Positions 1 to 6,563 of a DNA stretch of 8,764 bases are shown in pieces. Numbering within the stretch: position 1 is the stretch's first letter; each line of letters opens with the position of its first letter. The notes below the pieces were generated by a model, which worked only from the letters and a program-made list of their open reading frames with translations, was not told the DNA's origin and made no database searches. Source of the stretch: an uncultured Alphaproteobacteria bacterium. Lineage in GTDB: Bacteria; Pseudomonadota; Alphaproteobacteria; Reyranellales; Reyranellaceae. A program made the position numbers and the translations under genes. The stretch lies in assembly GCA_903929895.1 (NCBI GenBank), contig CAIYWM010000679.1:1-8764 (forward strand). Direction: 5' to 3'.

Positions 1-4
1 AGGG

Positions 5-754
5 CTACTCGCGTTCCTGGCCGAGGAAGCTCATCAGGAACTGGAACAGGTTGACGAAGTCCAGGTACAGGCTGAGCGCCCCGAAGACCGCGACCTTCTC
101 GGCCGTGTCGGTACCCCAGGCGTCGGCATACTGTTCCTTGATCTTCTGGGTGTCGTAGGCGATCAGGCCCGAGAAGATCAGCACGCCGGCGGCCGAGATG
201 ATGAAGCTCATCGTGCCCGACGGCCAGATCATGTTGACGATACCGGCCAGAACGAGGCCGATCACGCCCATGAACAGGAACTTGCCCATCGCCGTGAGGT
301 CACGCTTCGTCGTGTAGCCGTAGAGGCTGAGCGCGCCGAAGGCGGCGGCCGTCACGAAGAAGGTGCGCGCGACGCTGGCGCCGGTGTAGCGGAACAGCAG
401 CAGCGACAGGCTAACGCCCATCAATGCCGTGACCGTCCAGTAGACCGCCTGTACTGCCCCGGTGCTCATCTGAGCGGCGCGGAACGACACGAGCAGCAGC
501 AGGCCGAGCGGAGCGAAGATCGCGACCCAGCCCAGCACGTTCAGGCCAACGACGCGGCCCGACTGAAGCTGGAAGAACATCCCCGCGAGTTCCGGCGAGC
601 TGAACAGGCCGAAGGCCACGATGCCCGACAGTGCGAGCCCCGAAGCCATGTAGTTGTACACGCGCACCATGTGGGCGCGCAGACCGACATCGAACGACGC
701 CTGGTCGGCAACGGTGCCGGCGCGATTAAAGGTGCCGAAGTTCGGATTTACCAT
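5..754 (-). CDS. Bax inhibitor-1 (BI-1/YccA/YbhL) family membrane protein
   Basis: This 249-residue protein belongs to the BI-1/TMBIM family of inner-membrane proteins. Characterised members act as pH-sensitive calcium leak channels, and bacterial members have been linked to FtsH-dependent membrane quality control. About seven hydrophobic segments run from residue 36 to 245, after a soluble N-terminus of about 30 residues that is typical of proteobacterial homologues. Family landmarks are ALSLYGYTTKRDL (141-153), the GLIAYDTQKIK motif (196-206) and SLYLDFVNLFQFL (228-240). D201 and D232 correspond to the two aspartates of the pH-sensing pair described for the Bacillus homologue YetJ. The ATG start is preceded by GGAGG (766-770) at 11 nt, and the stop is TAG. 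The gene is transcribed alone, 134 bp downstream of the ABC permease on the same strand. Family assignment is secure; the physiological role here is not known. Confidence 0.95.
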   Translation of the reverse strand: MVNPNFGTFNRAGTVADQASFDVGLRAHMVRVYNYMASGLALSGIVAFGLFSSPELAGMFFQLQSGRVVGLNVLGWVAIFAPLGLLLLVSFRAAQMSTGAVQAVYWTVTALMGVSLSLLLFRYTGASVARTFFVTAAAFGALSLYGYTTKRDLTAMGKFLFMGVIGLVLAGIVNMIWPSGTMSFIISAAGVLIFSGLIAYDTQKIKEQYADAWGTDTAEKVAVFGALSLYLDFVNLFQFLMSFLGQERE

Positions 755-765
755 CTGGTTTCAAG

Positions 766-770
766 CCTCC
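766..770 (-). promoter_or_regulatory. Ribosome binding site of the BI-1 gene
   Basis: The minus strand reads GGAGG, a full anti-Shine-Dalgarno match, 11 nt before the ATG at 754. The spacing is a little long. It sits only 3 nt downstream of the foot of a GC-rich hairpin (774-795), so ribosome access may be influenced by that structure. Confidence 0.6.
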
Positions 771-773
771 AAG

Positions 774-795
774 GGGGCCTCGTTTGCCGAGCCCC
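774..795 (-). promoter_or_regulatory. GC-rich hairpin in the BI-1 gene leader
   Basis: Read on the minus strand, GGGGCTCG pairs with CGAGGCCCC around a GCAAA loop, giving eight base pairs (one bulged G). No T-run follows, so it is not a typical intrinsic terminator. Being between the permease stop (889) and the BI-1 start (754), it could be part of the BI-1 5' leader, an attenuating element, or a 3' end stabiliser for the ABC operon transcript. The structure is visible in the sequence; the function is inference. Confidence 0.4.
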
Positions 796-813
796 TCCGA
801 CGGGTAATCTGGG

Positions 814-841
814 GTTACATCGCGACTGAATCAATAGCCAA
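814..841 (-). promoter_or_regulatory. Possible sigma-70-type promoter for the BI-1 gene
   Basis: On the minus strand TTGGCT (836-841) and TGTAAC (814-819) are separated by 16 nt and lie 60-90 bp upstream of the BI-1 start. The -35 half is reasonable and the -10 half is weak. A short dyad, GGTTC-GA-GAACC (847-858), lies just upstream and could be a regulator site. The match is by eye only. Confidence 0.25.
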
Positions 842-888
842 GAGTCGGTTCGAGAACCCAAATTTGCCCGCCCCCTGTAACGATTAGG

Positions 889-3408
889 TCATTCGTTGCG
901 CAACAAGGCAAGCGGCCTCTGCCGCAATGCCGCCAAAGTTCCCGCCAGGCCAAAGGCCAGGGTCAGAGCCATGGCGCCCAGGGCGACCGCCACCGCGACG
1001 GTCGGCAGGAACGTCCATTCGAGGTTCATGATCCGGCGCACCACCAGGTAGGCGGCCAGAGTCCCTACCCCCAGGGCCGCCGCGGCGGTGGCGAGGCCCA
1101 GGAAGGCGAACTCCCAGGCGAAGGTCCCGGCGATGCGGGCCCGGGTGGCGCCCAGGACTTTCATCACCACCGCCTCGTGGACCCGGCGGCGCTGGGTGGC
1201 GAGCATGGCCCCCGCCAGCACGAGCACGCCGGCCAGGATGCTGAGGAAGCCGATCACCCGGCTGGCCAACCCGATATTGCCCAGCACGCCGGCCGCCGTC
1301 TCGATGGCGTCGCGGATGCGCACCACGGTGACGTTGGGGAACTGGTCGGTGACGGCCTTGAAGATCGCCTCCTCCGCCTCCGGCGTCGATTTCACCGTCG
1401 CGAGGAAGGTATGCGGCGCCTTGTCGAGCGTGCCCGGCGAGTAGACGAACACGAAGTTGATGGACAGCGTCGTCCATTCGATGCGCCGCAGCGAGGCGAT
1501 CTTCGCCTCGATGTCGCGGCCCAGGATGTTCACGGTGATGCTGTCGCCCAGCTTCAGGCCGAACTGGTTGGCCAGGTTCTCGTCGAAGGAGATGAGCTGC
1601 GGCCCGCGATAGTCGGCCGGCCACCATTCGCCGGCGACGATGCGGGAGCCCTCGGGCGGCGTCGCCGAATAAGTCACCCCGCGGTCGCCCTCGACCGCCC
1701 AGCGCGCGTCGGACGGCACCGCGACCTCGCCGACCGGCTTGCCGCCGATCTTGACGATGCGGCCGCGCAAGGACGGCACCTTGTCGAGCGGACCGGCGCC
1801 GGGAATGCCGGCGATCGCCTTCTCGAAGGCCGGCATCTGGCTCGACTGGATGTCGACGAAGAAGAAGGCCGGCGCGTCGCTGGGAATGCGCCGCGTGAGC
1901 TGCTCGCGCAGATTGCCCTCGATCAGGGCGGTCGCCACCAGCACGGTGAGGCCGAGGCCGAGCGAGAGCATGACGATCGGCGTCGGCGCGCCCGGCCGGT
2001 GCAGGTTGGCGAGCGCCAGCCGCAGCGCGGCGAACCTGGGCTTGCCGATCCTGGCAGCGCCGAACATCAGCAGCCGCGCCAACAGAGGAAAGGCGATGAA
2101 GGCACCGACCGAGCCCAGCACGAAATAGGCGGCGATCCGGCGGCTGTCGGCGGTGAAGATCGTAAAGGCCGCCAGCGCGACCGCGACGGCGGCGATCGCC
2201 AGCGCATCGCGCCAGGCCAGCCGGCCGCCCTGCTGAACCACGGCGCCGCGCATCAGCGTTGCCGCCGAGACGCTGCGGGCGCGCATCAACGGCACCAGGG
2301 CGAACAGGAGCGAGACCAGCAGGCCGAATCCCGCGGCGGTCGCCAGCGGTCCGGCGTAGATCGCGACCCGCGCCCGGACCGGCAGCACGTCGGCGATCGC
2401 CGACTGGGCCACGAACGGCAGGGCCGCGCCGATCACCAGGCCGATGCCGACGCCCAGGGCCGTCAGGGCGGCGAGTTGGATGAAGTAGGTGGTGAAGACC
2501 AGCCGCTCCGGCGCGCCCAGGCACTTCAGGGTCGCGATGGTGCGCAGCCGCGCGGCGAGGAAGCTCGAGACGGCATTGCCCACGCCGACCCCGCCGACCA
2601 GCAGCGAGGCGAGACCGATCAGGCCGATGAACTGCGTCAGCCGGTCGAGCCAGAAGCGGATGCCGCCACCGGCATCGTCGAGGCCCCTCACCCGCCAGCC
2701 GGCCTCGGGAAAGCGGGCCTTCAGGGCCGCGATGACCGCGCGGTCGGAACGGCCGGGCGGCAGTCGCAGGCGGTATTCCCAGGTGAGCAGGCTGCCCGGC
2801 TGGACCAGTCCCGCCTCCAGCGCGGCGTCCAGGGGGATCATCAGCCGCGGCCCCAGGCTGGCGAAGGCGTTCAGCCCGCGGTCGGGCTCGCGCGCGATGA
2901 TGCCGCGCACCTCGACCGCCGTGTCACCCACCTTCAGCATGTCGCCCGGCGCCATGTTCATGCGGCGCAGCGCCGATTCCTCGACCGCGGCGCCCCAGAT
3001 GCCATCACGCTTGCCCAGCGCGTTGGCGAGGGTGCCGTCATCGGCCATGCCAACCTTGCCGTAGAGCGGATAGGCCGGCTCGACAGCCTTGAGCTGCACC
3101 AGGGTGGGGCGGCCGTCGGGCTTGGTCGGTCGCGCCATGGCCCGGCTGTCGAGCCAGCGCACGAACTCGCCCTGCTCGCGCATGAAGGCGATCTGCTCCG
3201 GCGTCGCTTCGCGGTAGAGCAGCGAGATCGCGACGTCGCCGCCCAGGATCTCGCGCGCGTCGGCGCGCAACCCTTCCTCGATGGCGCGGCTGAAAGACAG
3301 GATCGCGGCGATCGCGCCGACACCCAGCGCCAGGCAGGCGATGAACAGGCGGAAGCCGCCGAGGCCGCTGCGCATCTCGCGGCGCGCGAGGCGGAAGGCG
3401 AGGCTCAT
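889..3408 (-). CDS. ABC transporter permease, FtsX/YbbP (lipoprotein-export-like) family
   Basis: This 839-residue inner-membrane protein is a large permease of the FtsX/MacB-like superfamily, of the YbbP type that pairs with a YbbA-like ATPase. Such transporters are thought to move or extract hydrophobic substrates at the periplasmic face rather than import solutes. The layout is: one membrane helix at 20-40; a periplasmic domain at about 42-255; an FtsX block with helices at about 259-280, 309-332 and 353-374, including the TLKCLGAPE coupling motif (293-301); middle helices around 402-420 and 427-448; a helix at about 478-495; a second periplasmic domain; and a C-terminal FtsX block with the matching VMKVLGATRARI motif and three further helices. 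The full length and two-module organisation agree with YbbP. It starts 10 bp after the ATPase stop with no clear Shine-Dalgarno sequence, which suggests translational coupling. The substrate cannot be read from the sequence. Confidence 0.93.
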   Translation of the reverse strand: MSLAFRLARREMRSGLGGFRLFIACLALGVGAIAAILSFSRAIEEGLRADAREILGGDVAISLLYREATPEQIAFMREQGEFVRWLDSRAMARPTKPDGRPTLVQLKAVEPAYPLYGKVGMADDGTLANALGKRDGIWGAAVEESALRRMNMAPGDMLKVGDTAVEVRGIIAREPDRGLNAFASLGPRLMIPLDAALEAGLVQPGSLLTWEYRLRLPPGRSDRAVIAALKARFPEAGWRVRGLDDAGGGIRFWLDRLTQFIGLIGLASLLVGGVGVGNAVSSFLAARLRTIATLKCLGAPERLVFTTYFIQLAALTALGVGIGLVIGAALPFVAQSAIADVLPVRARVAIYAGPLATAAGFGLLVSLLFALVPLMRARSVSAATLMRGAVVQQGGRLAWRDALAIAAVAVALAAFTIFTADSRRIAAYFVLGSVGAFIAFPLLARLLMFGAARIGKPRFAALRLALANLHRPGAPTPIVMLSLGLGLTVLVATALIEGNLREQLTRRIPSDAPAFFFVDIQSSQMPAFEKAIAGIPGAGPLDKVPSLRGRIVKIGGKPVGEVAVPSDARWAVEGDRGVTYSATPPEGSRIVAGEWWPADYRGPQLISFDENLANQFGLKLGDSITVNILGRDIEAKIASLRRIEWTTLSINFVFVYSPGTLDKAPHTFLATVKSTPEAEEAIFKAVTDQFPNVTVVRIRDAIETAAGVLGNIGLASRVIGFLSILAGVLVLAGAMLATQRRRVHEAVVMKVLGATRARIAGTFAWEFAFLGLATAAAALGVGTLAAYLVVRRIMNLEWTFLPTVAVAVALGAMALTLAFGLAGTLAALRQRPLALLRNE

Positions 3409-3418
3409 GCGGACGCCG

Positions 3419-4141
3419 TCACTGCGCGGCGAGCGCGCGCAGGCGATCGTCCGCGACCAGCAGGCCGTCGGCGATGCGCAGCACGCGGTCGCACCGCTCG
3501 GCGAGGCCCATGTCGTGCGTGATCAGGATCAGCGTCGTGTTGTCGGCCCGCGCGACCTCGAACAGGAGATCCATCACCTGCCGGCCGGTGGCGCCGTCGA
3601 GATTGCCGGTCGGCTCGTCGGCCAGCATCAGTTTCGGCCGGCCGACGAAGGCGCGGGCGACTGCCACGCGCTGCTGCTCGCCGCCGGACAATTGCGCAGG
3701 ATAGTGGCCGATGCGACGGCCGAGCCCGACACGCTTCAGCGCCGTCTCCGCCAACTCGAACGCATCGGAACGGCCGGCGAACTCGAGCGGCAACGCCACG
3801 TTTTCGTGCGCCGTCATAGTCGGAATGAGATGGAAGCCCTGGAACACGATGCCGATATGGTCGCGCCGCAGCCTCGCCCGGTCGTCGTCGCCCATGGGCC
3901 CGAGATCGTTGCCGGCGACCTCGACCTTGCCGGAGGTTGCGCGCTCCAGCCCGCCCGCCACCATCATCAGGCTCGACTTGCCGGCGCCCGACGGCCCCAC
4001 CACCGCCGTAATCTCGCCGGCCGCGATGTCCAGCGTGATGCCACGCAGGATATTGACCGTGCCGGCATCGCTCGCCATGTCGAGATGCACGTCGGTCAGG
4101 CGAACGATCGGAAACTGTGCGATGGGAAGCGGCTCGGCCAA
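3419..4141 (-). CDS. ABC transporter ATP-binding protein (LolD/YbbA-like)
   Basis: This is the ATPase partner of the downstream permease, of the MacB/LolD/YbbA type; it should sit on the cytoplasmic face and power the exporter. All nucleotide-binding motifs are present. Counting from the chosen start these are Walker A GPSGAGKS (49-56), Q-loop Q101, signature LSGGEQQR (151-158), Walker B LMLADE (171-176), D-loop GNLD and switch H209. The start chosen is TTG at 4141, because AGGAG lies 5 nt upstream and the start then clears the divergent tesA gene. The open frame continues to another TTG at 4177, which would overlap tesA and lacks a good ribosome site. The first ATG only appears 21 codons inside, at 4078, close to the conserved fold. 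The gene is followed after 10 bp by its permease. Function is secure; the exact start is moderately so. Confidence 0.92.
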   Translation of the reverse strand: MAEPLPIAQFPIVRLTDVHLDMASDAGTVNILRGITLDIAAGEITAVVGPSGAGKSSLMMVAGGLERATSGKVEVAGNDLGPMGDDDRARLRRDHIGIVFQGFHLIPTMTAHENVALPLEFAGRSDAFELAETALKRVGLGRRIGHYPAQLSGGEQQRVAVARAFVGRPKLMLADEPTGNLDGATGRQVMDLLFEVARADNTTLILITHDMGLAERCDRVLRIADGLLVADDRLRALAAQ

Positions 4142-4146
4142 GCGGG

Positions 4147-4151
4147 CTCCT
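4147..4151 (-). promoter_or_regulatory. Ribosome binding site deciding the TTG start of the ABC ATPase
   Basis: The minus strand reads AGGAG, 5 nt upstream of the TTG at 4141. It is the only good Shine-Dalgarno match near any candidate start of this gene, and is the reason for preferring 4141 over 4177. Confidence 0.5.
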
Positions 4152-4165
4152 GGGACAGGCAAGGA

Positions 4166-4885
4166 ATGAAACTGCAAACTCGATATGGTGGTTTTACGGC
4201 GACGGTCAATTCACGGATCGTGGCATTCGTGGCGCTGATCCTGTGCCTTGCGGGCTCAATGGCGCCCTCGACGGTCCATGCACAAATCGGGCAAACGGGG
4301 GCCGAGCCGGTCAAGCTCGCGATCCTGGGCGACAGCCTGGCCGCGGGCTACGGCCTCGCCCCGGCCCAGGCCTTTCCCAACCGCCTGCAGGCGGCGCTGA
4401 AGGACAAGGGCCGCAACGTAACCGTCATCAATCATGGCGTCTCCGGAGACACGACGATGGGCGGCCTCGAGCGCATCGACTGGATGATGGCCGACAAGCC
4501 CGACATCGTGCTGGTCGAGCTGGGCGGCAACGACATGCTGCGCGCGCTCGATCCCGCCAGCACCGAAAAGAACCTCGACGCCATCATCGGCAAACTGAAA
4601 CAGGCTGGCACCACGGTCTGGCTGGTCGGCATGATGGCACCGCGCAACTTCGGCCCGGAATACGTCAAGCAGTTCGACGGGATCTACAAGAAGCTCGCCG
4701 ACAAGCACGCCGTGCCGCTCTATCCCTTCTTCCTCGACGGCGTGGCCCAGGACCCCGCGCTCAACCAGCCCGACGGCATCCATCCCAACGCCAAAGGCGT
4801 CGACGTCATCGTCGAACGCATCCTTCCTTTCGTTACGAAGAATCTCGACGATGCCGCGTCTGTTCGTCGCCCTGCCCGTCCCTGA
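4166..4885 (+). CDS. tesA: Exported SGNH-hydrolase arylesterase / acyl-CoA thioesterase I-like (TesA)
   Basis: This 239-residue secreted esterase is of the TesA/GDSL family, whose members cleave aryl esters, lysophospholipids and acyl thioesters in the periplasm. A hydrophobic segment at about 18-34 followed by STVHAQ gives a likely signal peptidase I site after A39. All four SGNH blocks are present: GDSL (55-58, nucleophile S57), GVSGDT (91-96, oxyanion Gly94), GGND (120-123, N122) and DGIHPN (203-208, catalytic D203 and H206). The ATG is preceded by a weak CAGG element. The frame is open far upstream (from 3281), but that stretch is antisense to the ABC genes and has no family similarity. 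The last 35 bp overlap thpR in another frame, so the C-terminal tail after the fold (about 227-239) is probably not functional. Proximity to a divergent YbbA/YbbP pair matches the E. coli arrangement. Confidence 0.93.
   Translation: MKLQTRYGGFTATVNSRIVAFVALILCLAGSMAPSTVHAQIGQTGAEPVKLAILGDSLAAGYGLAPAQAFPNRLQAALKDKGRNVTVINHGVSGDTTMGGLERIDWMMADKPDIVLVELGGNDMLRALDPASTEKNLDAIIGKLKQAGTTVWLVGMMAPRNFGPEYVKQFDGIYKKLADKHAVPLYPFFLDGVAQDPALNQPDGIHPNAKGVDVIVERILPFVTKNLDDAASVRRPARP
4180..4209 (-). promoter_or_regulatory. Possible promoter of the ABC operon, inside the start of tesA
   Basis: On the minus strand TTGACC (4204-4209) and TATCGA (4180-4185) are separated by 18 nt. The -35 half matches consensus in five of six positions; the -10 half matches only in the first three. 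Transcription would begin near 4173, just upstream of the AGGAG/TTG start, and downstream of the alternative TTG at 4177. The promoter would lie within the signal-peptide codons of the divergent tesA gene. Judged by eye only. Confidence 0.3.
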
Positions 4886-5396
4886 CGAGATCGCGGAGGA
4901 CCTGTCGGCGCTGCAATCGGGCGTGCCCGACGCGCGCTGGGTGCCGGCCGAGAACCTGCATGTCACCCTCTGCTTCGCGGGCGAGGTCCAGGGCGGGACG
5001 ATGCGCGACTTCGAGGAGGAGCTGGCCGACATCGCCGGCCCGCCGTTTTCGCTGGCGATCGCCGGCGTCGACCAGTTCAGCAACGGCAAGCAGCCGCGCG
5101 CGCTGGTCGCCCTCGTCGAACGCAGCGAGCGGCTCGACTGGCTGCAGCAGAAGGTGACCACCGTCGCGCGCAACTGCGGTATCGAGGTCGACCGCCGCAA
5201 GTATCGCCCGCACGTCACCCTGGCGCGCTTCCCCGCCGGCGGCGAGACCGGCCATCACATCGCGCAGTTCATGGCGAGCCACGGCACGTTCCGTCTGGAA
5301 CCGTGGGTGGCCGAGCATTTCGCGCTCTATTCGAGTCGCACCGGCCGCGGCGGGCCGATCTACACGGCCGAGGCGGAGTATCCGCTGACGTTTTGA
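4851..5396 (+). CDS. thpR: RNA 2',3'-cyclic phosphodiesterase (LigT/2H superfamily)
   Basis: This 181-residue protein is a cytoplasmic 2H phosphoesterase that opens 2',3'-cyclic phosphates on RNA to 2'-phosphomonoesters; E. coli ThpR (formerly LigT) also joins tRNA halves in vitro. Both diagnostic H-x-T-x motifs are intact: HVTL at 37-40 in NLHVTLCF, and HVTL at 121-124 in RPHVTLARF. The N-terminal RLFVALPVP strand and the C-terminal LYSSRTGRGGPIYT stretch are typical of the family, and the length is normal. The ATG lies inside the end of tesA with no strong Shine-Dalgarno site, implying co-transcription and probably coupled translation. The conserved N-terminal strand rules out a later start. 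Convergent with the phosphotriesterase-like gene, separated by 123 bp containing a large inverted repeat. Confidence 0.95.
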   Translation: MPRLFVALPVPDEIAEDLSALQSGVPDARWVPAENLHVTLCFAGEVQGGTMRDFEEELADIAGPPFSLAIAGVDQFSNGKQPRALVALVERSERLDWLQQKVTTVARNCGIEVDRRKYRPHVTLARFPAGGETGHHIAQFMASHGTFRLEPWVAEHFALYSSRTGRGGPIYTAEAEYPLTF

Positions 5397-5408
5397 CTAT
5401 GAAAGGGG

Positions 5409-5508
5409 GAAAGGTCCCTCACTTCGTTCGGGATGACAGCGTTTCTGTATCGACGCACAGCGCCAACCCCAGAAAAATTGTCATCCCGAACGAAGTGAGG
5501 GACCTTTC
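5409..5508. repeat. Long intergenic inverted repeat (30-bp perfect arms, REP/MITE-like)
   Basis: The segments 5409-5438 and 5479-5508 are perfect reverse complements over 30 bp, with a core reading TCATCCCGAACGAAGTGAGG in the right arm. After a symmetric 3x3 mismatch, the pairing resumes inward for six more base pairs (TTTCTG 5442-5447 with CAGAAA 5470-5475), leaving a 22-nt loop. It fills most of the space between two convergent genes. The arm sequence resembles small dispersed intergenic repeats that I recall from many bacterial genomes, and two facing copies may have generated the structure. There is no T-run beside either arm, so a standard intrinsic terminator is doubtful, though the folded RNA could protect or end transcripts from both sides. 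Confidence 0.9.
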
Positions 5509-5519
5509 GCTTCCCCTCC

Positions 5520-6563
5520 TCACACGAACGTCAGCAGCCGCCGCGGATTGCCGACCAGGATCGCATCGATCTCGGCCTCGCTGTAGCCGCGCTTCTGCAT
5601 CATCGGCACGACGTTGCGAAAGATGTGGCCGTAGCCGTGGCCGCCGAAGCTCGCGAGGCGGGTGCGGTAGCAGATGTCGTGGCTGATCACGACGCGTTCG
5701 AGATGGCCGGCCTCGATTAGCGCGCGGATCAGCTTGAGCCGCGTCGCGTCGTTGGGCATGTCGATATCGGAGAGGCCGTAGTAGCTCGATTCCTGGCCGA
5801 ACAGGTCGAACTCGACCGTCACGCCGGAGTCGGCCAGCTTCAGCAGACGCGGCTCGTCGAAGACGGTGCGGTCGATGTGGCTGATGACGATGCGTTCGGT
5901 CGGAAAGCCGGCCGCCTTGGCGAAGTCGGCGATCTCCTGCGGCTGGTCGGGATCGCGGCCGGGATGGACGTTGATCGCGGCGCCGGTCTCGCTTGCGGCG
6001 ATGAAGGCGCCCTGCATCACGCGCTTCTCGGTGTCGGTCCACGGCGCCTGGCAGCCGATCTCGCCGATCATGCCGGCACAGACGTCGGTGCCCCAGGCAC
6101 CATCGTGGATCTGGCCGATCATCTCGGCGGCGAAGTCCTCGACGGTGCGGTCGTGATTCCTAGGATCCTGATAGTCGTTCACGTAATAGCCGCAGCCCAT
6201 CACCAGGTGCACGCCGGTGCCGGCCGCGATGCGGCGCAGGCCGTTGGGATCGGGCGAGAGGCCGCCGCAGGACAGTTCGACGATGGCGTCGCCGCCCTCG
6301 TGTTTCATCATCGCCACCTCGCGGGTGGCGATGTCCTCGAGGTCGAGCATGTACTTGCGGCCGGCGCGCTTGATGCCGTGGCCGTAGTTGATCTGCCAGA
6401 CATTCTCCAGGGTGATCTCGGGGCCGAGATCGTTGTCGGAGCGCGTGCCGGGCGGGCGGATGTCGCAGAGCACGTGTTCGTGCATCAGCGTGCGCCCCAG
6501 TCGCTCGGGCTCGATCGGCCCGAGGACGGTCTGGATCTTTCCCTTCAGATGAGAACGGCTCAT
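5520..6563 (-). CDS. Phosphotriesterase-family metal-dependent hydrolase
   Basis: This 347-residue cytoplasmic protein belongs to the phosphotriesterase (PTE/PHP) branch of the amidohydrolase superfamily, TIM-barrel enzymes with a binuclear metal site that hydrolyse lactones, phosphotriesters or related esters. Visible ligands in order are H28 and H30 (TLMHEH), E168 in GMIGEIG, H200 (NVHPG), H229 (VISHID) and D296 (ISHDIC). A glutamate occupies the place of the usual carboxylated bridging lysine, as in the PHP-type subgroup, so organophosphate activity should not be assumed; lactonase or another esterase activity is as likely. The ATG at 6563 overlaps the stop of the upstream binding-protein gene by 4 bp (ATGA) and has GGAG 5 nt upstream (6569-6572). 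The frame is open 13 codons further upstream but that would lie inside the neighbour. Probably co-transcribed with the binding protein, whose ligand may be its substrate. Confidence 0.9.
   Translation of the reverse strand: MSRSHLKGKIQTVLGPIEPERLGRTLMHEHVLCDIRPPGTRSDNDLGPEITLENVWQINYGHGIKRAGRKYMLDLEDIATREVAMMKHEGGDAIVELSCGGLSPDPNGLRRIAAGTGVHLVMGCGYYVNDYQDPRNHDRTVEDFAAEMIGQIHDGAWGTDVCAGMIGEIGCQAPWTDTEKRVMQGAFIAASETGAAINVHPGRDPDQPQEIADFAKAAGFPTERIVISHIDRTVFDEPRLLKLADSGVTVEFDLFGQESSYYGLSDIDMPNDATRLKLIRALIEAGHLERVVISHDICYRTRLASFGGHGYGHIFRNVVPMMQKRGYSEAEIDAILVGNPRRLLTFV

Noticed and set aside
654..887. 77-codon plus-strand open frame across the BI-1 upstream region
   Set aside because: Mostly antisense to the BI-1 N-terminus, no ribosome site or recognisable domain; the region looks like a minus-strand leader.
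884..2524. 546-codon minus-strand open frame overlapping the permease in another frame
   Set aside because: Arg/Gly/Pro-rich shadow of the permease reading frame without recognisable domains.
1177..3522. 781-codon plus-strand open frame antisense to the ABC permease
   Set aside because: Its product is a low-complexity Arg/Gln/Gly/Asp-rich string with no fold pattern, a known by-product of GC-rich coding DNA; the minus-strand frame here is a clear full-length permease.
3281..4165. Upstream in-frame extension of tesA
   Set aside because: It is antisense to the ABC genes and the true start is set by the signal peptide beginning at 4166.
5409..5508. CRISPR array or ordinary bidirectional terminator
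   Set aside because: There is a single inverted pair, not direct repeats with spacers, and no T-runs flank the stem, so neither label is supported.
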